Below, piece after piece: positions 35,601 to 47,370 of a stretch of DNA of 64,000 nt (its first letter is position 1; each line of letters begins with the position of its first letter). The notes beneath the pieces were generated by a model. That model worked only from the letters and a program-made list of their open reading frames with translations, ran no database searches and was not told where the DNA came from. Position numbers and translations under genes: made by a program. The stretch spans positions 11,408,156 to 11,472,155 of the forward strand of contig CM030832.1 in NCBI GenBank assembly GCA_018105865.1, read 5' to 3'. This DNA comes from Metaphire vulgaris (Eukaryota > Annelida > Clitellata > Crassiclitellata > Megascolecidae).

Positions 35601-37098
35601 AGGCGAATCACGAACTCGTTTCTGTTTAAGTAGAGATTGGGTCGGAAAGGAAGTGGACGCGAAGATATTCGGAGTGATCAGGCACTGTGCGGATTGGTGC
35701 TGCTGCTGCTGCTGCTGGAAGACCCGACTGTCGGTGAAATAGATTCGATGGGGCTTCCACTGTTTGCTGCGAAAGATGACGCGATCGAGTGCTTTCTAAT
35801 CTAATAAAAGCAACGGTAAAAAGCGCGATTTAGTAGATGTTGCAACGAAATCGGCAATGTATCAGACGACGGTAATGCATCAGACGATAGCAGAATAAGT
35901 GCTATCTGCTGTGCTGCATCCACCCGATAGAACGTGTTACTAAGAATTCCATAAAGAGCGTCTTGACACTGATTTCCTACAAAAAATGTCACGATTTAAA
36001 GTTATTTCCTGTATCACTAGCCCTATCTTGCTCATTTTGAAATCTTTTTTCGCAAATAAAACAGATTATAATTACATACGAAAAACATCACATCCTTCGC
36101 TAACAATTACACATTCTCTTATTATACAATTTACAAAATAAAGTGGATGGTTTCCTAGAGAACCGAAGTGTAAAAGAGTGTTGACGATTCTTAACAATGC
36201 CATGTATTGGATTCAATCCAAGCATTTCACGAATAGTCAATTGTTACTTTATCTTAAGCGTAACAGATTTTGCAAACAGCTTGTATCCTTAAAGAAAAAT
36301 CTGATGACCTATCCCTTCCGAACACTGCATCATTCAGCCTGAAAATATTGCTTATGCTGCAAACACACAGGCACACACACACACACACACACTGCAGAAC
36401 ATGGTAACCACCCATACGTAGTGCTGTTACTAATACAGACACGACACAGCGTGATCTTTTGCGCTATATCATCGATGAGCGGTTGCCAAAGAGAATCTCG
36501 AGTCTTATAAGACGCCACGCCATGCACGCTACTGTATATACTCTGCAATATTGACCATTGATCCCTTAGCTACGTTCGAAGGCATAGCCTAATAGGCGTT
36601 GCGCTGTGGCGTGGGGCTTTTCGCGGTGAATCGTCAACGTAGGGTTCCGTTTCGATCGCACGTGTTCTACGAAAGGTGTGTCACTGCGTCTGCGGTCGTC
36701 TAAAATTCTTCGGCAAAATTCAGCCGAGCGAATCACTTAGGCCTATCGCCGAAATCATTGCGTAAACGTCGCAGCGTGATACGGCTTAGATCTTCAGAGT
36801 GATTTGGTGACGTCGTTGATCAAGCATAGATTTGAAATGATTCTCGTGACTCTTGTAAATTTAGTGTGGGTGACTAATAAAGCAAATGTCGTGATGACGT
36901 AGAGAAGGAACGTCACGAATGTTCGTCAAATCAGGTGCTCAGTCGGTTGACATAAAAAGTATCAACTATCCCGCGAAGCATCGTGATATGTTACTGAAAA
37001 TACAGTCGACTTTATTGGATCTCTTCCTATAATGACATTTTCGTTCTAATTCTTGCTGCGTCTGATATTTCAATCTCACGATTTATTTACATGTGCAA
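35601..37098. other. Gene-free interval
   Basis: Holds a (TGC)n run at 35698-35715 and a (CA)n run at 36374-36392. No gene is recognised. Confidence 0.4.
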
Positions 37099-37811
37099 TC
37101 TATCATATTAAAACTATCATATTAAAATCCTTCCTCTGTGCCTGTGCCTCTGTTACCTTCAAGCGTTTTGATTGGTTGACTATTGGTAACCAAACGGTTT
37201 AGTCCAAGAAGTTTTTGACGAAGCGTACGTTTCATTGTTCTCTCAGATTCAAGCGTTCTGATTGGTTGACTACCAAACGGTTTAGTCGAAGAAGCGTTTG
37301 ACGAAGCGTACGTTCAATTGTTGATTGCACGTCATAATGTGTACAACGTCGCGATGCGTTGGTGGGCGTAGCTTGAGTAAGTTGCGCAATTTTAACGTAC
37401 ACAAAAAATACGTGTACAGCGTCACAAATGTTCACAGTTGCGTGATTTTAACGTACATAGGCCTAATTATTACGTGGCGCAGAGCTTGGCTAGGTGGCGT
37501 ATGTACAGTACATCATTGACATGTTGTTCAGCATGAATTCAATGAGTGGGTATTAGGTATAGGTATTAGATTGGTGTTATCCTGCACTGCGAGCGAAGTT
37601 AGATTCCGAAAACAGATTCCGCCAAAAAACCAAACAACCAAACGAGGCCCAAAAAACCAGGTTGGGTTGGAAAAACCCACACTGGCAACACTGCTCGTAG
37701 ACGTGCGGCAATGACGCCGTATATTCCAGTAGCTGCTAACAATAGACGAGAAATGCAAATTCTCCACAATAGTATTATCCTGCATTGCGAGCGAAGCGAG
37801 CATCGTTCTAG
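37099..37811 (+). mobile_element. Helitron-like element, copy 4, with duplicated 3' end
   Basis: It starts TCTATCATATTAAAA after an A and ends CATCGTTCTAG before a T. The interior repeats the CAAGCGTT-TGATTGGTTGACTA unit. The 3' terminal motif TATCCTGCACTGCGAGCGAAG appears at about 37570 and, after about 190 bp of unrelated sequence, again at about 37775 with the real CTAG end. The extra segment may be captured flank or a later insertion. Confidence 0.7.
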
Positions 37812-38061
37812 TTAACTTATAAAACTTTTAAAAATATTCTTTATTAAGTGCAAGATAAACTTAAGCTGGCCGCCTAATGATCCTCTGCTTATAGGAATAA
37901 AGTAGCCGTATACGCATCGTTTGCCCGCTGCGACCTTTAAGGTCGCAGCGGACAACCAGAAGCTATGAGAAGGCAAGTCTGGGATAACTGGAAATTTTGA
38001 CTTCTCAACTGCGAGGTGAAAAGAACTCGGGACCTACTACCTTATTTCCCGGAAGAACACT
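37812..38061. other. Gene-free interval
   Basis: GACCTTTAAGGTCGCAGCGG near 37931 is a small palindrome. Possible remote upstream LINE sequence, not recognised with confidence. Confidence 0.35.
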
Positions 38062-38340
38062 ATGAATCACAAGGATATGAAGAATAGATGCCGGCTCGGA
38101 CGTCGCCCAGAGAAGAAAGGTCCGCGACTTTTGTTGAGCAATCAGGGAACATTATCCCGCGGACGATCACGTGGAAGACCAAGAACAACAGTCTGGCTAG
38201 ATAACATAACAACATGGACTGGACTCTCGTTCCAAAACATGATTCGGAAAACAGAAGAACGACAGACATGGAGAGATGTGATACATATTGTGGCCCAACC
38301 TCGCATCGAGGATGGCTAAAGAACAGAACAGAACAGGCAT
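38062..38340 (+). pseudogene. RTE/Nimb-like LINE reverse-transcriptase tail with 3' end
   Basis: An open plus-strand frame ends with RGRSRGRPRTTVWLDNITTW and QTWRDVIHIVAQPRIEDG before TAA. R-G-R-P-R-T-T-x-x-x-D-N-I and R-x-x-W-R-x-x-x-x-x-x-A-x-P-R-x-x-D-G are the conserved last residues of a widespread invertebrate LINE. The stop is followed at once by AGAACAGAACAGAACAGG, a typical short-repeat LINE 3' end. Everything upstream of about 38060 is missing or too decayed to read. Confidence 0.8.
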
Positions 38341-39378
38341 CGTTTAAAACACGACAGACTAATCGACATGTTGTTTCAGATTGAGGATAAATTGTATACA
38401 GGCCTGAGTAGCGGTTTATTTTGCTTTCTTTCGGATTGACGCGCTAGTGTGACACAACCTGGCATGACAGAAACCTACTTCTGACAGCGCGTTTGTTAGT
38501 CCTGGCTGATTGTGTATCATTTGAGTGATTGTGCAAAACAGATCTCAAAGTTGCGAACGAAATGACAACGACCAGTGATAAGATCAAGACTGTACAAGAC
38601 CACTTGGTTTCAGTATCCAAATTTACGATAAGCAAGCGGATTGATAGCTTTAATCTCTGCCCCCGCCTAATCTGGATTTATCTCGAAAACGATAAACGCA
38701 ACTTAATATCGGGCGCAGCGCCCTCACGCGGAGAGAACGACGCGTTCGTCTGCTTCGCGTATCCTGCCTGACGCCTCCTATAAGATTGGTCGAATACATT
38801 TTTTGTTTCTTCGCACACCACCTGCCCCTGCGCTCTCCTCCCGCCGGCTAATACTCGGCGCGGGGATAGTGCCGGCGGCTTAAGCCGTCATTCGTCGGCG
38901 GTTGATTAGAAATTGTGGTGGCAAGAGATCGAGAGCCGTGTTCAGGATGTCGTCAATCCGGAGCCATGTATATGCATCGATCGTCTTTAGCGATCTGATG
39001 CCGTTACGGATTTCCTGGAATTACCGCCTGCTCTGTCCCCCCCGTTCGTCCGTCATCGAAACCTGAAAAAACAGATATTAGTGGCACTCGATCGGCGAGC
39101 TTACCCCCTCCCCCGATGCCGACTCTCCGGAAATTGTTTTGTCAAATAAACTGCACTAAATCCCACTTTGAGTCTGGTCTTGCTACTCGATGCCTTGATA
39201 TTTGGACTTTTTAGCTATTGTGATCCCAATACCATATATAGAATTAACACGTGGAATGGAAAACCTTTAAAATATGGCTGCTACAATGGCTGGGCATGCT
39301 TAACATCGGCTACTGCGAAAAGAATGGAGACCAGTAGCCGTAGTAACATGACATTAATGGGCTCACTAGTAGTAGAAA

Positions 39379-39380
<2 letters not shown>
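38341..39380. other. Gene-free interval
   Basis: GC-richer near 38700-38960. Short plus frame 38529-38771 has no recognisable domain. Nothing supported. Confidence 0.35.

Positions 39381-39457
<77 letters not shown>
39381..39457. repeat. (TTA)n microsatellite
   Basis: About 25 TTA units, source of spurious polyleucine frames. Confidence 0.95.
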
Positions 39458-39721
39458 GCATGGTTGTTAACACGCGTCAAGTCATTGATAATATAATTAA
39501 CGTGAAGAATCGTAAGTGCGGGACAATTAAGGTCGCTATGCAGTGGCTAGGAGTTAGCTTAAAACCCGCTACCCTCCGCCTACATGACAAGAATCCTACC
39601 CCTACTCCACCACAGCTCCCTTCCCTTGCGCCGCTATTGCTATTTGTCTCGAACTAACAGAGCAAATTCGAATACTTAAGTACGGTTACATGCTTACGCG
39701 CTGCTCAGGGATATTTTTACA

Positions 39722-39970
39722 ACCCCAATTTGAGACCGACACCCCCAGCACCTTCCCCCATCTCAGCTATGGGATGACGTCTTTTTTGGCTTGTCAAAAG
39801 TTTTTGGCAAGGGACCCCCAGAATCTACCGACACTCCTCCCCCTCCCCCCAAATTGAGACCGACACCACCCAACACCCCAATTTCAGCTATGGGGTAACG
39901 TTTTTTCTTTTTTTGCTTGTCAAACTTCTTTTAGCAAGGGATCCCCAGAATTTACCGATCCCCCCAAATT
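39722..39970. repeat. Two-unit 124-bp tandem duplication
   Basis: TGAGACCGACAC starts at 39731 and again at 39855. Both units continue with CAGCTATGGG, TTGGCTTGTCAAA or TTGCTTGTCAAAC, and CAAGGGANCCCCAGAAT. The unit carries the TTGCTTGTCA motif seen in several miniature elements. Confidence 0.82.
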
Positions 39971-40504
39971 GATAATCCTAGAAATAACCCGGGGGGCTGC
40001 TACTGTACAATGACGCTCACAAAATACACGTTGGTCACTATAGAGATGGTTTTTAGTGATTGGCGGAAATGTAATAGTTGCCCACCATCGTTTATTCTTT
40101 CACCGGCAGATTTCCATCTTGACCGCCTGAGCTGGTCATCAGTTAAATGTCTTCGATCAGTTTCTCTGTTTGTCCAGTGTCCACCCATCTGCGTCCGTCA
40201 TTTAATTTTCATCTGTTCGGTAGTTTCTTCTTGTTTCTCGTGTTGTTTCTGTAATTCGTTGCTGTTTCGCTGACTTTCTCTGTCTCTCTCTCTCTCGACA
40301 GATGATAATGTCGGTTCTTTGTGTTTGCAGCAAAAACAGATCAGCGGTTGTTTTTTAATGTGTCTCGACGGGAGACGTTTATTGTAACTTGTATTAAAGG
40401 AATCGACTGAGTCACGTTTTTATTTGGCCGTCGGGACAGGAAACAAATTGCTTTATGTAATGACTTTTTTGATTTAGTAAATTGAAAACGTCTATTTATA
40501 ACGG
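39971..40504. other. Gene-free interval
   Basis: No feature recognised beyond a brief CT run at about 40282-40295. Confidence 0.4.
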
Positions 40505-40512
40505 GCGAACAT

Positions 40513-40807
40513 CAGTCCCGTAATATGGTGCTAAAAATGGGGCACAGTGCCCGGGGCCCCGCGCATCTTAGGGGCTTCGCGCCGCGAGCAAACTTTTTTG
40601 CTTGCTTGAGAACATTGAAAAGCGTACGATTACCTTTTTTTGCTTGCCAACATCCAAAAACGTTTAGAGATGACCTTTTTTGCTTCTCCTCAACATTCAA
40701 AAACGTTTAGAGATGACCTCTTTTGCTTGTCAACATTTGATCTTCACATTTAGGGCCCCGCAGGCCGCCAGGTGCCCGGGGCCTCACACAGGTATAAGAC
40801 GGACCTG
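40513..40807 (-). mobile_element. hAT-type miniature element, family D, copy 2
   Basis: This is an inverted relative of 10511-10758, sharing GGGGCACAGTGCCCGGGGCC and GCGCATCTTAGGGGC. The flanks are a perfect 8-bp duplication GCGAACAT (40505-40512 and 40808-40815). The interior holds four TTGCTTG-type motifs separated by AACATTCAAAAACGTTTAGA-like units, more than the copy at 10511. Confidence 0.87.
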
Positions 40808-41019
40808 GCGAACATCGTTCAATCTGTACTGCTGCGTTACCAGGATCTGTCACACAACGAACATCTTTAATTATACGCTTGAAAAATAATTATATTAGAG
40901 TCGGAGACTAGTACAATCATTCCGAACATTTCCATAGCCTCGGTACAACACTTAGCCTTAGGCCTATATAATTATCATTCTCTCCTCTTCTTTTGTTTTG
41001 CAGAGCGTGCATTCTGGGT

Positions 41020-41290
41020 GCAACATACCGGTTCCGCCCCTTCGATTATATTGCCGACTTCATTGAAGCTCTTGATAACAGATTCCCGACTCTCCGTAGT
41101 TTTTCATCCTTCCCAATCCCAATGTACGAAGCCCTTTTGATATTCTTGATTTTATGTCTTCTTGCTGACTGCCGTCGCTTTCAGTCACACCTCCAACACA
41201 TCTGAATGACCTGACTTTTTCCATTTTTATGTCCATTCACTGTAATATTCACGGGTTTTGTATTTCCTTTTGTTATTTCCTCGTCCCCCA
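41020..41290 (-). pseudogene. RTE-like reverse-transcriptase thumb relic
   Basis: The minus strand reads EEITKGNTKPVNITVNGH and, after a frameshift, VTESDGSQQEDIKSRISKGL. The V-T-E-x-x-G-x-x-x-x-D-I-K-x-R-I-x-K block is the part of RTE-type reverse transcriptase just after the catalytic core. No YxDD is visible in the remaining sequence. It is decayed and 5'-truncated. Confidence 0.65.
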
Positions 41291-41330
41291 CCATCCAAGA
41301 CCGTGAAGATGGGAGAAAAAGTCGTTAGTA
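41281..41330 (+). repeat. Short fragment related to the CR1-like LINE tail
   Basis: CCAAGACCGTGAAGATGGGAG matches, in the same context of C-rich sequence, the coding region near 17490-17515 of the LINE fragment at 17196-17650. Only about 50 bp are recognisable. Confidence 0.55.
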
Positions 41331-41661
41331 AGTTAGTTAGGCACCTCGACCCTCAACGCCCCGCTGCCGCTATATTGTAAACAGGCAGGGGTACTTTTTA
41401 TTGTCTTCCGCCGTCTATGGAGTCTTGACAGTGAAAATCGACTGCATTGGCCACAATTTCCAATTGGAAGATTTTAAGCGACTGTTTTCGAAAACTTTTA
41501 TCTTCGACAGAGGCAAGAAATTCGATTTTTTCCACGCAGCAGTACAGTAATATCTGTGCAAAACTGCAATTTTGCATATGGTCAGAGAGTGTATAGATGT
41601 CTTCTCGCAGCGACAATTTCTTGAAAGTCAGAATCGTCACCAGTTAAGTGCTGCAGACATA

Positions 41662-41734
41662 CAGGGTGGCGCAAAAACCGGACTATATTAAATGCCAAAC
41701 CTAATGTGACTAGTCCGGTTTTTTCGCCACCCTG
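41662..41734. mobile_element. 73-bp mariner-like miniature element
   Basis: Left CAGGGTGGCGCAAAAACCGG and right CCGGTTTTTTCGCCACCCTG are inverted repeats of about 24 bp. Only a short spacer separates them. Both ends are flanked by TA, the Tc1/mariner target duplication. It is essentially two terminal repeats joined. Confidence 0.85.
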
Positions 41735-41736
41735 TA

Positions 41737-43429
41737 TATAGGCATATCTCAGAACCATATGATTTCTGGCCGGAAAAAGATGATAGACTAATTATTTTAT
41801 TTCAGATCTGTATTCGGTTCTGCCCCAGACTTCGCAGGATCTAGAATACTAAGTGTTATCAAAATTTCTTGGATAGACGCTCTGATCTGATATCTGATAT
41901 GTAAAAACTGTCCTCAGGTACTTTGTTCAAAGCCTGTTGCTTACGCAGACAGTATGCTGTGCTTCAGAGTCAGCAGTACACTTTCTTGTTGTTTCATGAT
42001 GACGCATGTTCAGCAAATTTCAATATAGGCATACAGTACATATTGTACAGGGTTATATCAGGCATTCATCTGATCCGGATTCAATAGACCCAACGTTCTC
42101 CGAGAGAATACTACCAGTGCATTTCGAATAATTAATTTTTGTATAAGTGAAGTGCAAATACCTGAGTTCAATCAGCTGAAATTTAGCGAATGTTTCGATT
42201 ATATTTGTCACCGGACCTATTCTTATTTATTTTAGCGCATAAAGTCATGTAAATATCTACAGAAATATGCGATGAACAAATTCCAAATTCACTATATCCA
42301 TACAGTAAATTCGAGTTGGCCGTGAAATGTTTTAAATGCATGAAATTGATTCCTACTTAATATTCAAATGCAGTAATAAGATTTGACTGCACTCAAATGA
42401 GAAATCTTTTCATTAAGGTACGCACTGAAAATGGAATAAAAATATTTTGTTAAATGCCACCAATCATAACCGACTGCAACAGGCCTATACAAGGACTCAA
42501 TTGTAGTCGTTGAAAATTCATAACGAAGCGATGACAATTACTTTAAACAATGTTAACTAAAGTTACAGTAGCATCTGATTACCATTTCAACTTCACTGTA
42601 ACCTAATGAACTTAAATAGAGATGAAAAATTTCAGTTGTTTTCTAATTCTCAATTGAATTACTATTACTACAGACTCAGGCCTGCTATAAGTACTCCATT
42701 GAAAAAAATACGGACCTACATCTAAATGGACCGTCACTACGGTTCTGTTGTGTGTCCCAAAACTGGTCTCCTGGAAGATTTCCAGGTCAACGGACACCGG
42801 TGCGACTCAGTCTGACTTTGAACCTACCACGATTGGAACGGTTGTTCGCACTTTGCAAATGGTGATACTTTTGCTAAATCCGTCTTTAATATTAAAAGGT
42901 TTTGCAAAGTTTCACCGTTCGCAAGATGACGAAAAGTGATTACCGGGCAAGCGAATCTTGGAGATTAAGTATCGCTCATCAAGACATAGAACCCTCGTGT
43001 CAGAAATGTCAAGAATCGCGTATGAAACTAGTTAGCAATCTTTCAACCTCGACAAACCGCAAAATATGATATCCATCCAGCACGGTGCATCCTGCTTAAA
43101 AAACTTTGTGTTGTCTAAAAAAAGACGATATTCTGTTTTCTTCTACTCTGATTAATTATTAGTAGGCATGCAGTTTCAGGTGCACAGTTCCAAATGGCAG
43201 ATCATTAATTTTCTAAAATCACCTGAGTCTAATTTACGTGCGTCACTTTAGAAGATCGTGACTTGCGTATTCAAGGCATGGCAACGCTGAAACTTTTTCA
43301 AACGCCCATTTGAGGCTTGTACATTTCCAGATATTCTCAAAAGAGAAACCCTGCAATACTGAGCGGCGCTGAGCTGCCCTCAGGCAGGGGAATTTACAAA
43401 ATACGTTTAATGACTAGGAATTGATACCG
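41737..43429. other. Gene-free interval
   Basis: I see no supported gene, RNA or bounded element. The open frames near 42612-42939 lack domains. Confidence 0.4.
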
Positions 43430-43696
43430 ATGTGTGTTCCGGATGACCTTTTTTTGCTTCTCAGCCTATTTTCCGGTGAGTTTTTAAAACATTTAGTGAA
43501 AAACACTGCAAATGACCTTCTTTTTCTTGCTTGTCGGCCTTTTTTTAGCAAGGTTTCTTAACATTTAGTGAGCAAGACACTACTAATAATGACCTTTTTC
43601 TCTTTTTTTCTTGTTTTTCTTCTTCACTTTGCATCCTCCACCAATTTCCAATAACTTTGTTTCATCCCCCACCAAGAATTCCTGGAACCGCCACTG
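43430..43696. repeat. Right part of a miniature element with GACCTTTTTTTGCTT units
   Basis: Three related units with ATGACCTTTTTTTGCTT and AACATTTAGTGA precede a right end GAACCGCCACTG at 43685-43696. That end resembles the hAT-type elements whose termini are CAGTGGCGG. No left end was found. Confidence 0.5.
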
Positions 43697-44198
43697 GAAA
43701 ATCCATTACCTACTTCTACTCACTTGCAATCACACTAAGACCAATGATATAGTTTCATTCACTATTAGCAATTTATGAAGTGATTATTTTGAAATGTCAT
43801 GCACGCTACATAATTTCGCATATGTGCCCCCGTTCATTTGAAAATTTTGTAAATTACACAATTTAGCTTTCGACTTACTAAATGGTCGAAAGTTAAACTG
43901 AACCCATGACCAGAGTACGTGCTGCCAAGCATGTAGTGGGAATGCAAGATCGGAATTCAATTACACGTATTTTCGGCCTAGGGAGTTTCTTTAGTCGCTT
44001 CTAACGTGCGTACGGGTTGGTCGCATGTATTCTTTCAAAAGCGAGAGACTGCTAATACAGGAATGCACCCAAAGAGAGGTCTTAATTGCAGTAATTTCGA
44101 AGCAATTGGATGCCATTTAGGATTCTAAGGTTAATTGCTGCTACAATCATTATTGGCGTTCGCGTAGTCTTGTCAGGCATACTACATATATTGCGTAT
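43697..44198. other. Gene-free interval
   Basis: Nothing recognised. Confidence 0.4.
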
Positions 44199-44206
44199 AC
44201 TAGGGA

Positions 44207-44358
44207 TAGGGTTGCCAACTTTGACAAATTGCAATAAAGGACACCGGTGCGGGAAAACCGTGGTGTCAAAAAATGGGTTTATAAAAGCGATAAAGGACAC
44301 GGACTCAGAGGTGCATTAAAGGACTGTCCTTTGAAATAAACGACGGTTGGCAACCCTA
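44207..44358. mobile_element. 152-bp hAT-type miniature element, perfect duplication
   Basis: Ends TAGGGTTGCCAAC and GTTGGCAACCCTA are inverted repeats. Both are flanked by ACTAGGGA (44199-44206 and 44359-44366). The interior contains three AAAGGACA-type motifs. No coding capacity. Confidence 0.87.
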
Positions 44359-44464
44359 ACTAGGGACAATGACAATATCGACGGAAGAAAGTTTTCGTCA
44401 TATTTTTCAGAGTGGAAAAGTTTTTGTCAAATGAACAAAATAAAGTAACAATGTTTTACGCATA

Positions 44465-45055
44465 TCTATAATATTAAGATCTTTATCTGTATGTCTCTCT
44501 GTCTGTTACCTTCAAGCGTTCTGATTGGTTGACTATTGGTAGACGGTTTAGACCGTTTAGTCCTTACGTCGCGATGCGTTGGTGGGCGAGCGTTGACTAT
44601 TGGTAGACGGTTTAGTCCTTACGTCGCGATGCGTTGGTGGGCGAGCGTTGACTATTGGTAGACGGTTTAGTCCTTACGTCGCGATGCGTTGGTGGACGAT
44701 GTTCGAAGACGACGTTGCTATTGGTAACAATTGTTCGTAGAACCGGTTTAGTCGAGTCATTGCAGCGTCAGAAGGGTGGGCGTGTGACGACGTTGCTATT
44801 GGTAACAATTGTTCGCAGCCTGAGGTAGTTGCGCAATTTTAACGTACACAAAAAATACGTGTACAGCGTCACAAATGGCCACAGTTGCGTGATTTTAACG
44901 TACATAGGCCTAATTATTACGTGGCGCAGAGCTTGGCTAGGTGGCGTATGTACATCATTGAAATGTTGTTCATCATGAATTCAATGATTGGGTATTAGGT
45001 ATAGGTATTGGATTAGTATTATCCTGCACTGCGAGCGAAGCGAGCATCTTTCTAG
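44465..45055 (+). mobile_element. Helitron-like element, copy 5 (best preserved)
   Basis: Begins TCTATAATATTAAGATC after an A and ends CATCTTTCTAG before a T. The first third has tandem 55-bp units, each with GACTATTGGTAGACGG and GTCGCGATGCGTTGGTGG. The middle has two TTGCTATTGGTAACAATTG units, the rest AACGTACAC...GTGTAC and a 3' GCGAGCGAAGCGAGCATC. No Rep or helicase remains. I count six ATTGG motifs. Confidence 0.75.
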
Positions 45056-45447
45056 TGCAACAACAAATATGCTTACTTTCGTATGCCTTAAAGTCTCTCT
45101 CTCTCTCTCTCCGTTCACGTTCTTTTCTACATGAAAGACAGTAAATACTTACGAATGAATTATTCCTGTTAAGAAAATCTGCAGAAATGCCCGACGGAAT
45201 GTGATCGTACAGTCAAATTGTTGCTTTAAATTCTTTTCCAATCAAACTCCTCTGATAATTAGTAATTAGTCACACAAGTTGGACATACTGTATAAGCCCA
45301 CATACACCGTCAGTTGTGAGGCCTAATGTTCGTCTGGAATTTGATGCGTTGTGAAAACCTAGAATAAGTTCGTTACTGATGCTGCTTGCTTTCTCAATTT
45401 AATTATTCCTCGGTTATTTCGTTTGCACTTCATTATTAACGTTCAAC
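45056..45447. other. Gene-free interval
   Basis: A short CT run at about 45094-45111; nothing else recognised. Confidence 0.4.
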
Positions 45448-45600
45448 CTACGGCTCGCAGGGCACATCCGACCCGCCAGTGAATTTAATCCGGACCTCCC
45501 TGTTCCCCACATCTTTCTTGTAAAGAAAGGCATCACCCTTTTTAAAAGTATGACAAGCAGAAAAGGTCATCACTAATTATTTTTCGCACTTGACATGTAA
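45448..45600 (+). mobile_element. Truncated copy of the hAT element at 46445
   Basis: CCCGCCAGTGAATTTAATCC and GTAAAGAAAGGCATCACCC match the left half of the 46445-46756 element, followed by the same TGACAAGCAGAAAAGGTCAT motif. The outer terminus and right half are missing. Confidence 0.65.
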
Positions 45601-45619
45601 TAACAATAATCTTATCTTC

Positions 45620-45685
<66 letters not shown>
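45620..45685. repeat. (ATA)n microsatellite
   Basis: About 22 ATA units directly following the truncated element. Confidence 0.95.
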
Positions 45686-45686
<1 letters not shown>

Positions 45687-46436
45687 GAATAAATGTGACG
45701 TCGCACTTTCCGTCCATATAAAACCTAGAATCTGCGGTGATATTTTACTTTCTCTTCTGACGAATTTATTCTAACAGAAGATGTCGCTGCATGGTGTATT
45801 GTAATTATATTATGCTAGGTTCAGCGAATTTTAGATCTCAATTTATATCCGTCATCATTACCGGATGCTGAATATTTCTATGTCTCGTTGCTGAAAATTG
45901 ACTAAGAAGCTCGAATTGATCAAATCCAAGACCTGAGTGACGTAATTTTGGACGATGCCTTAAAAGGGCCCGAGATTTGTGACAGATTGTGAGAGGGGAA
46001 GGGCATTACTGTCATAAATAGCGTGACGTGCTTTATGAACGGCCCATAATGTCTAGCTTTGACGGTAATTAACTAATTTCATTGAATCATTGGCTGTCTG
46101 GTTTCATTTTGGACATTAATCACGCGATCATTAATGGCTACGAGGTGCGTTATCGGCTGATGCCCTGGGCATTATGATAGTGGCGCCATAGAAGTTCTGT
46201 GATTTATTTATTTATTTATTTATTGAGGTGATTTGTGATTTTATTTTAAATAAAATTGATTGATTGATTGATTGATTGAGGTGCAAACATCGTGGAATTG
46301 GTTTTAGCGATATCGACTCAATGAAGAGATCGCAAGGTCTTAAAAGTAACAAAATATGAAATGTCTTAAATTATCTAAATACTGTAAAACGTTGTGTTCT
46401 GCTGTGCAAAGTCTAGAACAGCATTGAACTGGTGTC
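45686..46436. other. Gene-free interval
   Basis: Contains (TTTA)n at about 46203-46225 and (ATTG)n at about 46256-46279. Nothing else supported. Confidence 0.45.
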
Positions 46437-46444
46437 AGTTAATC

Positions 46445-46756
46445 CAGGGGTCGGCAGCCTACGGCCCGCGGGCCACATCCGGCCCGCCAGTGAATTTAAT
46501 CCGGCCCACATCTTTTTTGTAAAGAAAGGCATCACCCTTTTAAAAAGTATGACAAGCAAAAAGGGTCATCTTTAATTTTTCGCACTTGATATGCATATAT
46601 TTTTGAAGAACTTTTAACTTCTTCCAGCACAAACTTTTAAAAACATAAACTTTTAAATGTTTGGGGCCACTCGAAAAATTATTTCATTACCCGGCCCTCG
46701 GACAGACGCTGCCATAGCAATTTGGCTCTCGCTGTTCAAAAGGTTGCCAAACCCTG
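46445..46756 (+). mobile_element. hAT-type non-autonomous element (GGCCCGCGGGCC type)
   Basis: It starts CAGGGGTCGGCAGCCTACGG, continues with CCCGCGGGCC and ends AGGTTGCCAAACCCTG. Flanks AGTTAATC and TGTTATTC match at six of eight bases. The CAGGG...GGCCCGCGG start is characteristic of many animal hAT elements. The interior has a TGACAAGCAAAAAGGGTCAT motif. Confidence 0.72.
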
Positions 46757-47370
46757 TGTTATTCTGTGCGCCTGTGAGTGCGTGTGTGTGTGTGTGTGCA
46801 TTGTCAGAGACCATTGCCTGCACGAGTGAATCGCTGAGAAGAATGAATATGAGTTTTACGCTTCGGCGTGCAGTATATCTAAGAGCGTCAGTAACAGTTT
46901 CCACAGTTGTGCATCGACTGACAAGAACTCTTCAGCGACTATAAGCAGCAATCGTTGACATGGAAACTGAAACCATGGAGAATGCGTTGATATAGGGACA
47001 CACACACGTACAGTCGTTCGGTTGGTTAGTGAACACAGATCAAGAATTCGATTGCGCCGATTGGCTTAGAACGGGGACTATTTTTTTTATTATTATTTGA
47101 GCTCTGCTATTAAGCGGAATAAAAAGATTTTGAAGACCCAGGCGTTAAACAATACAGACGCAATACAGAACGCCTTGTTGTCCGGATATGAAATGTTGCA
47201 TCGCTAGTAACACGTCTGCAGCAGTTTTACATGTATGCTTTTTTATAAGTTTTTTGTCTAATAGAATCGTCACCCGCATTCAAAGTTTAACAAATTTGAA
47301 ACTTTTAAATTCTCGGACGTTCCAAAGTCAACTGTTTCCTTTTCCGCTGTCTGCATTGATTAGGCCCCAA
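46757..47370. other. Gene-free interval
   Basis: Nothing recognised beyond short TG repeats near 46783-46798. Confidence 0.4.

Noticed and set aside
41398..41640. 80-codon minus-strand frame
   Set aside because: No domain seen. Kept out because nothing supports expression.
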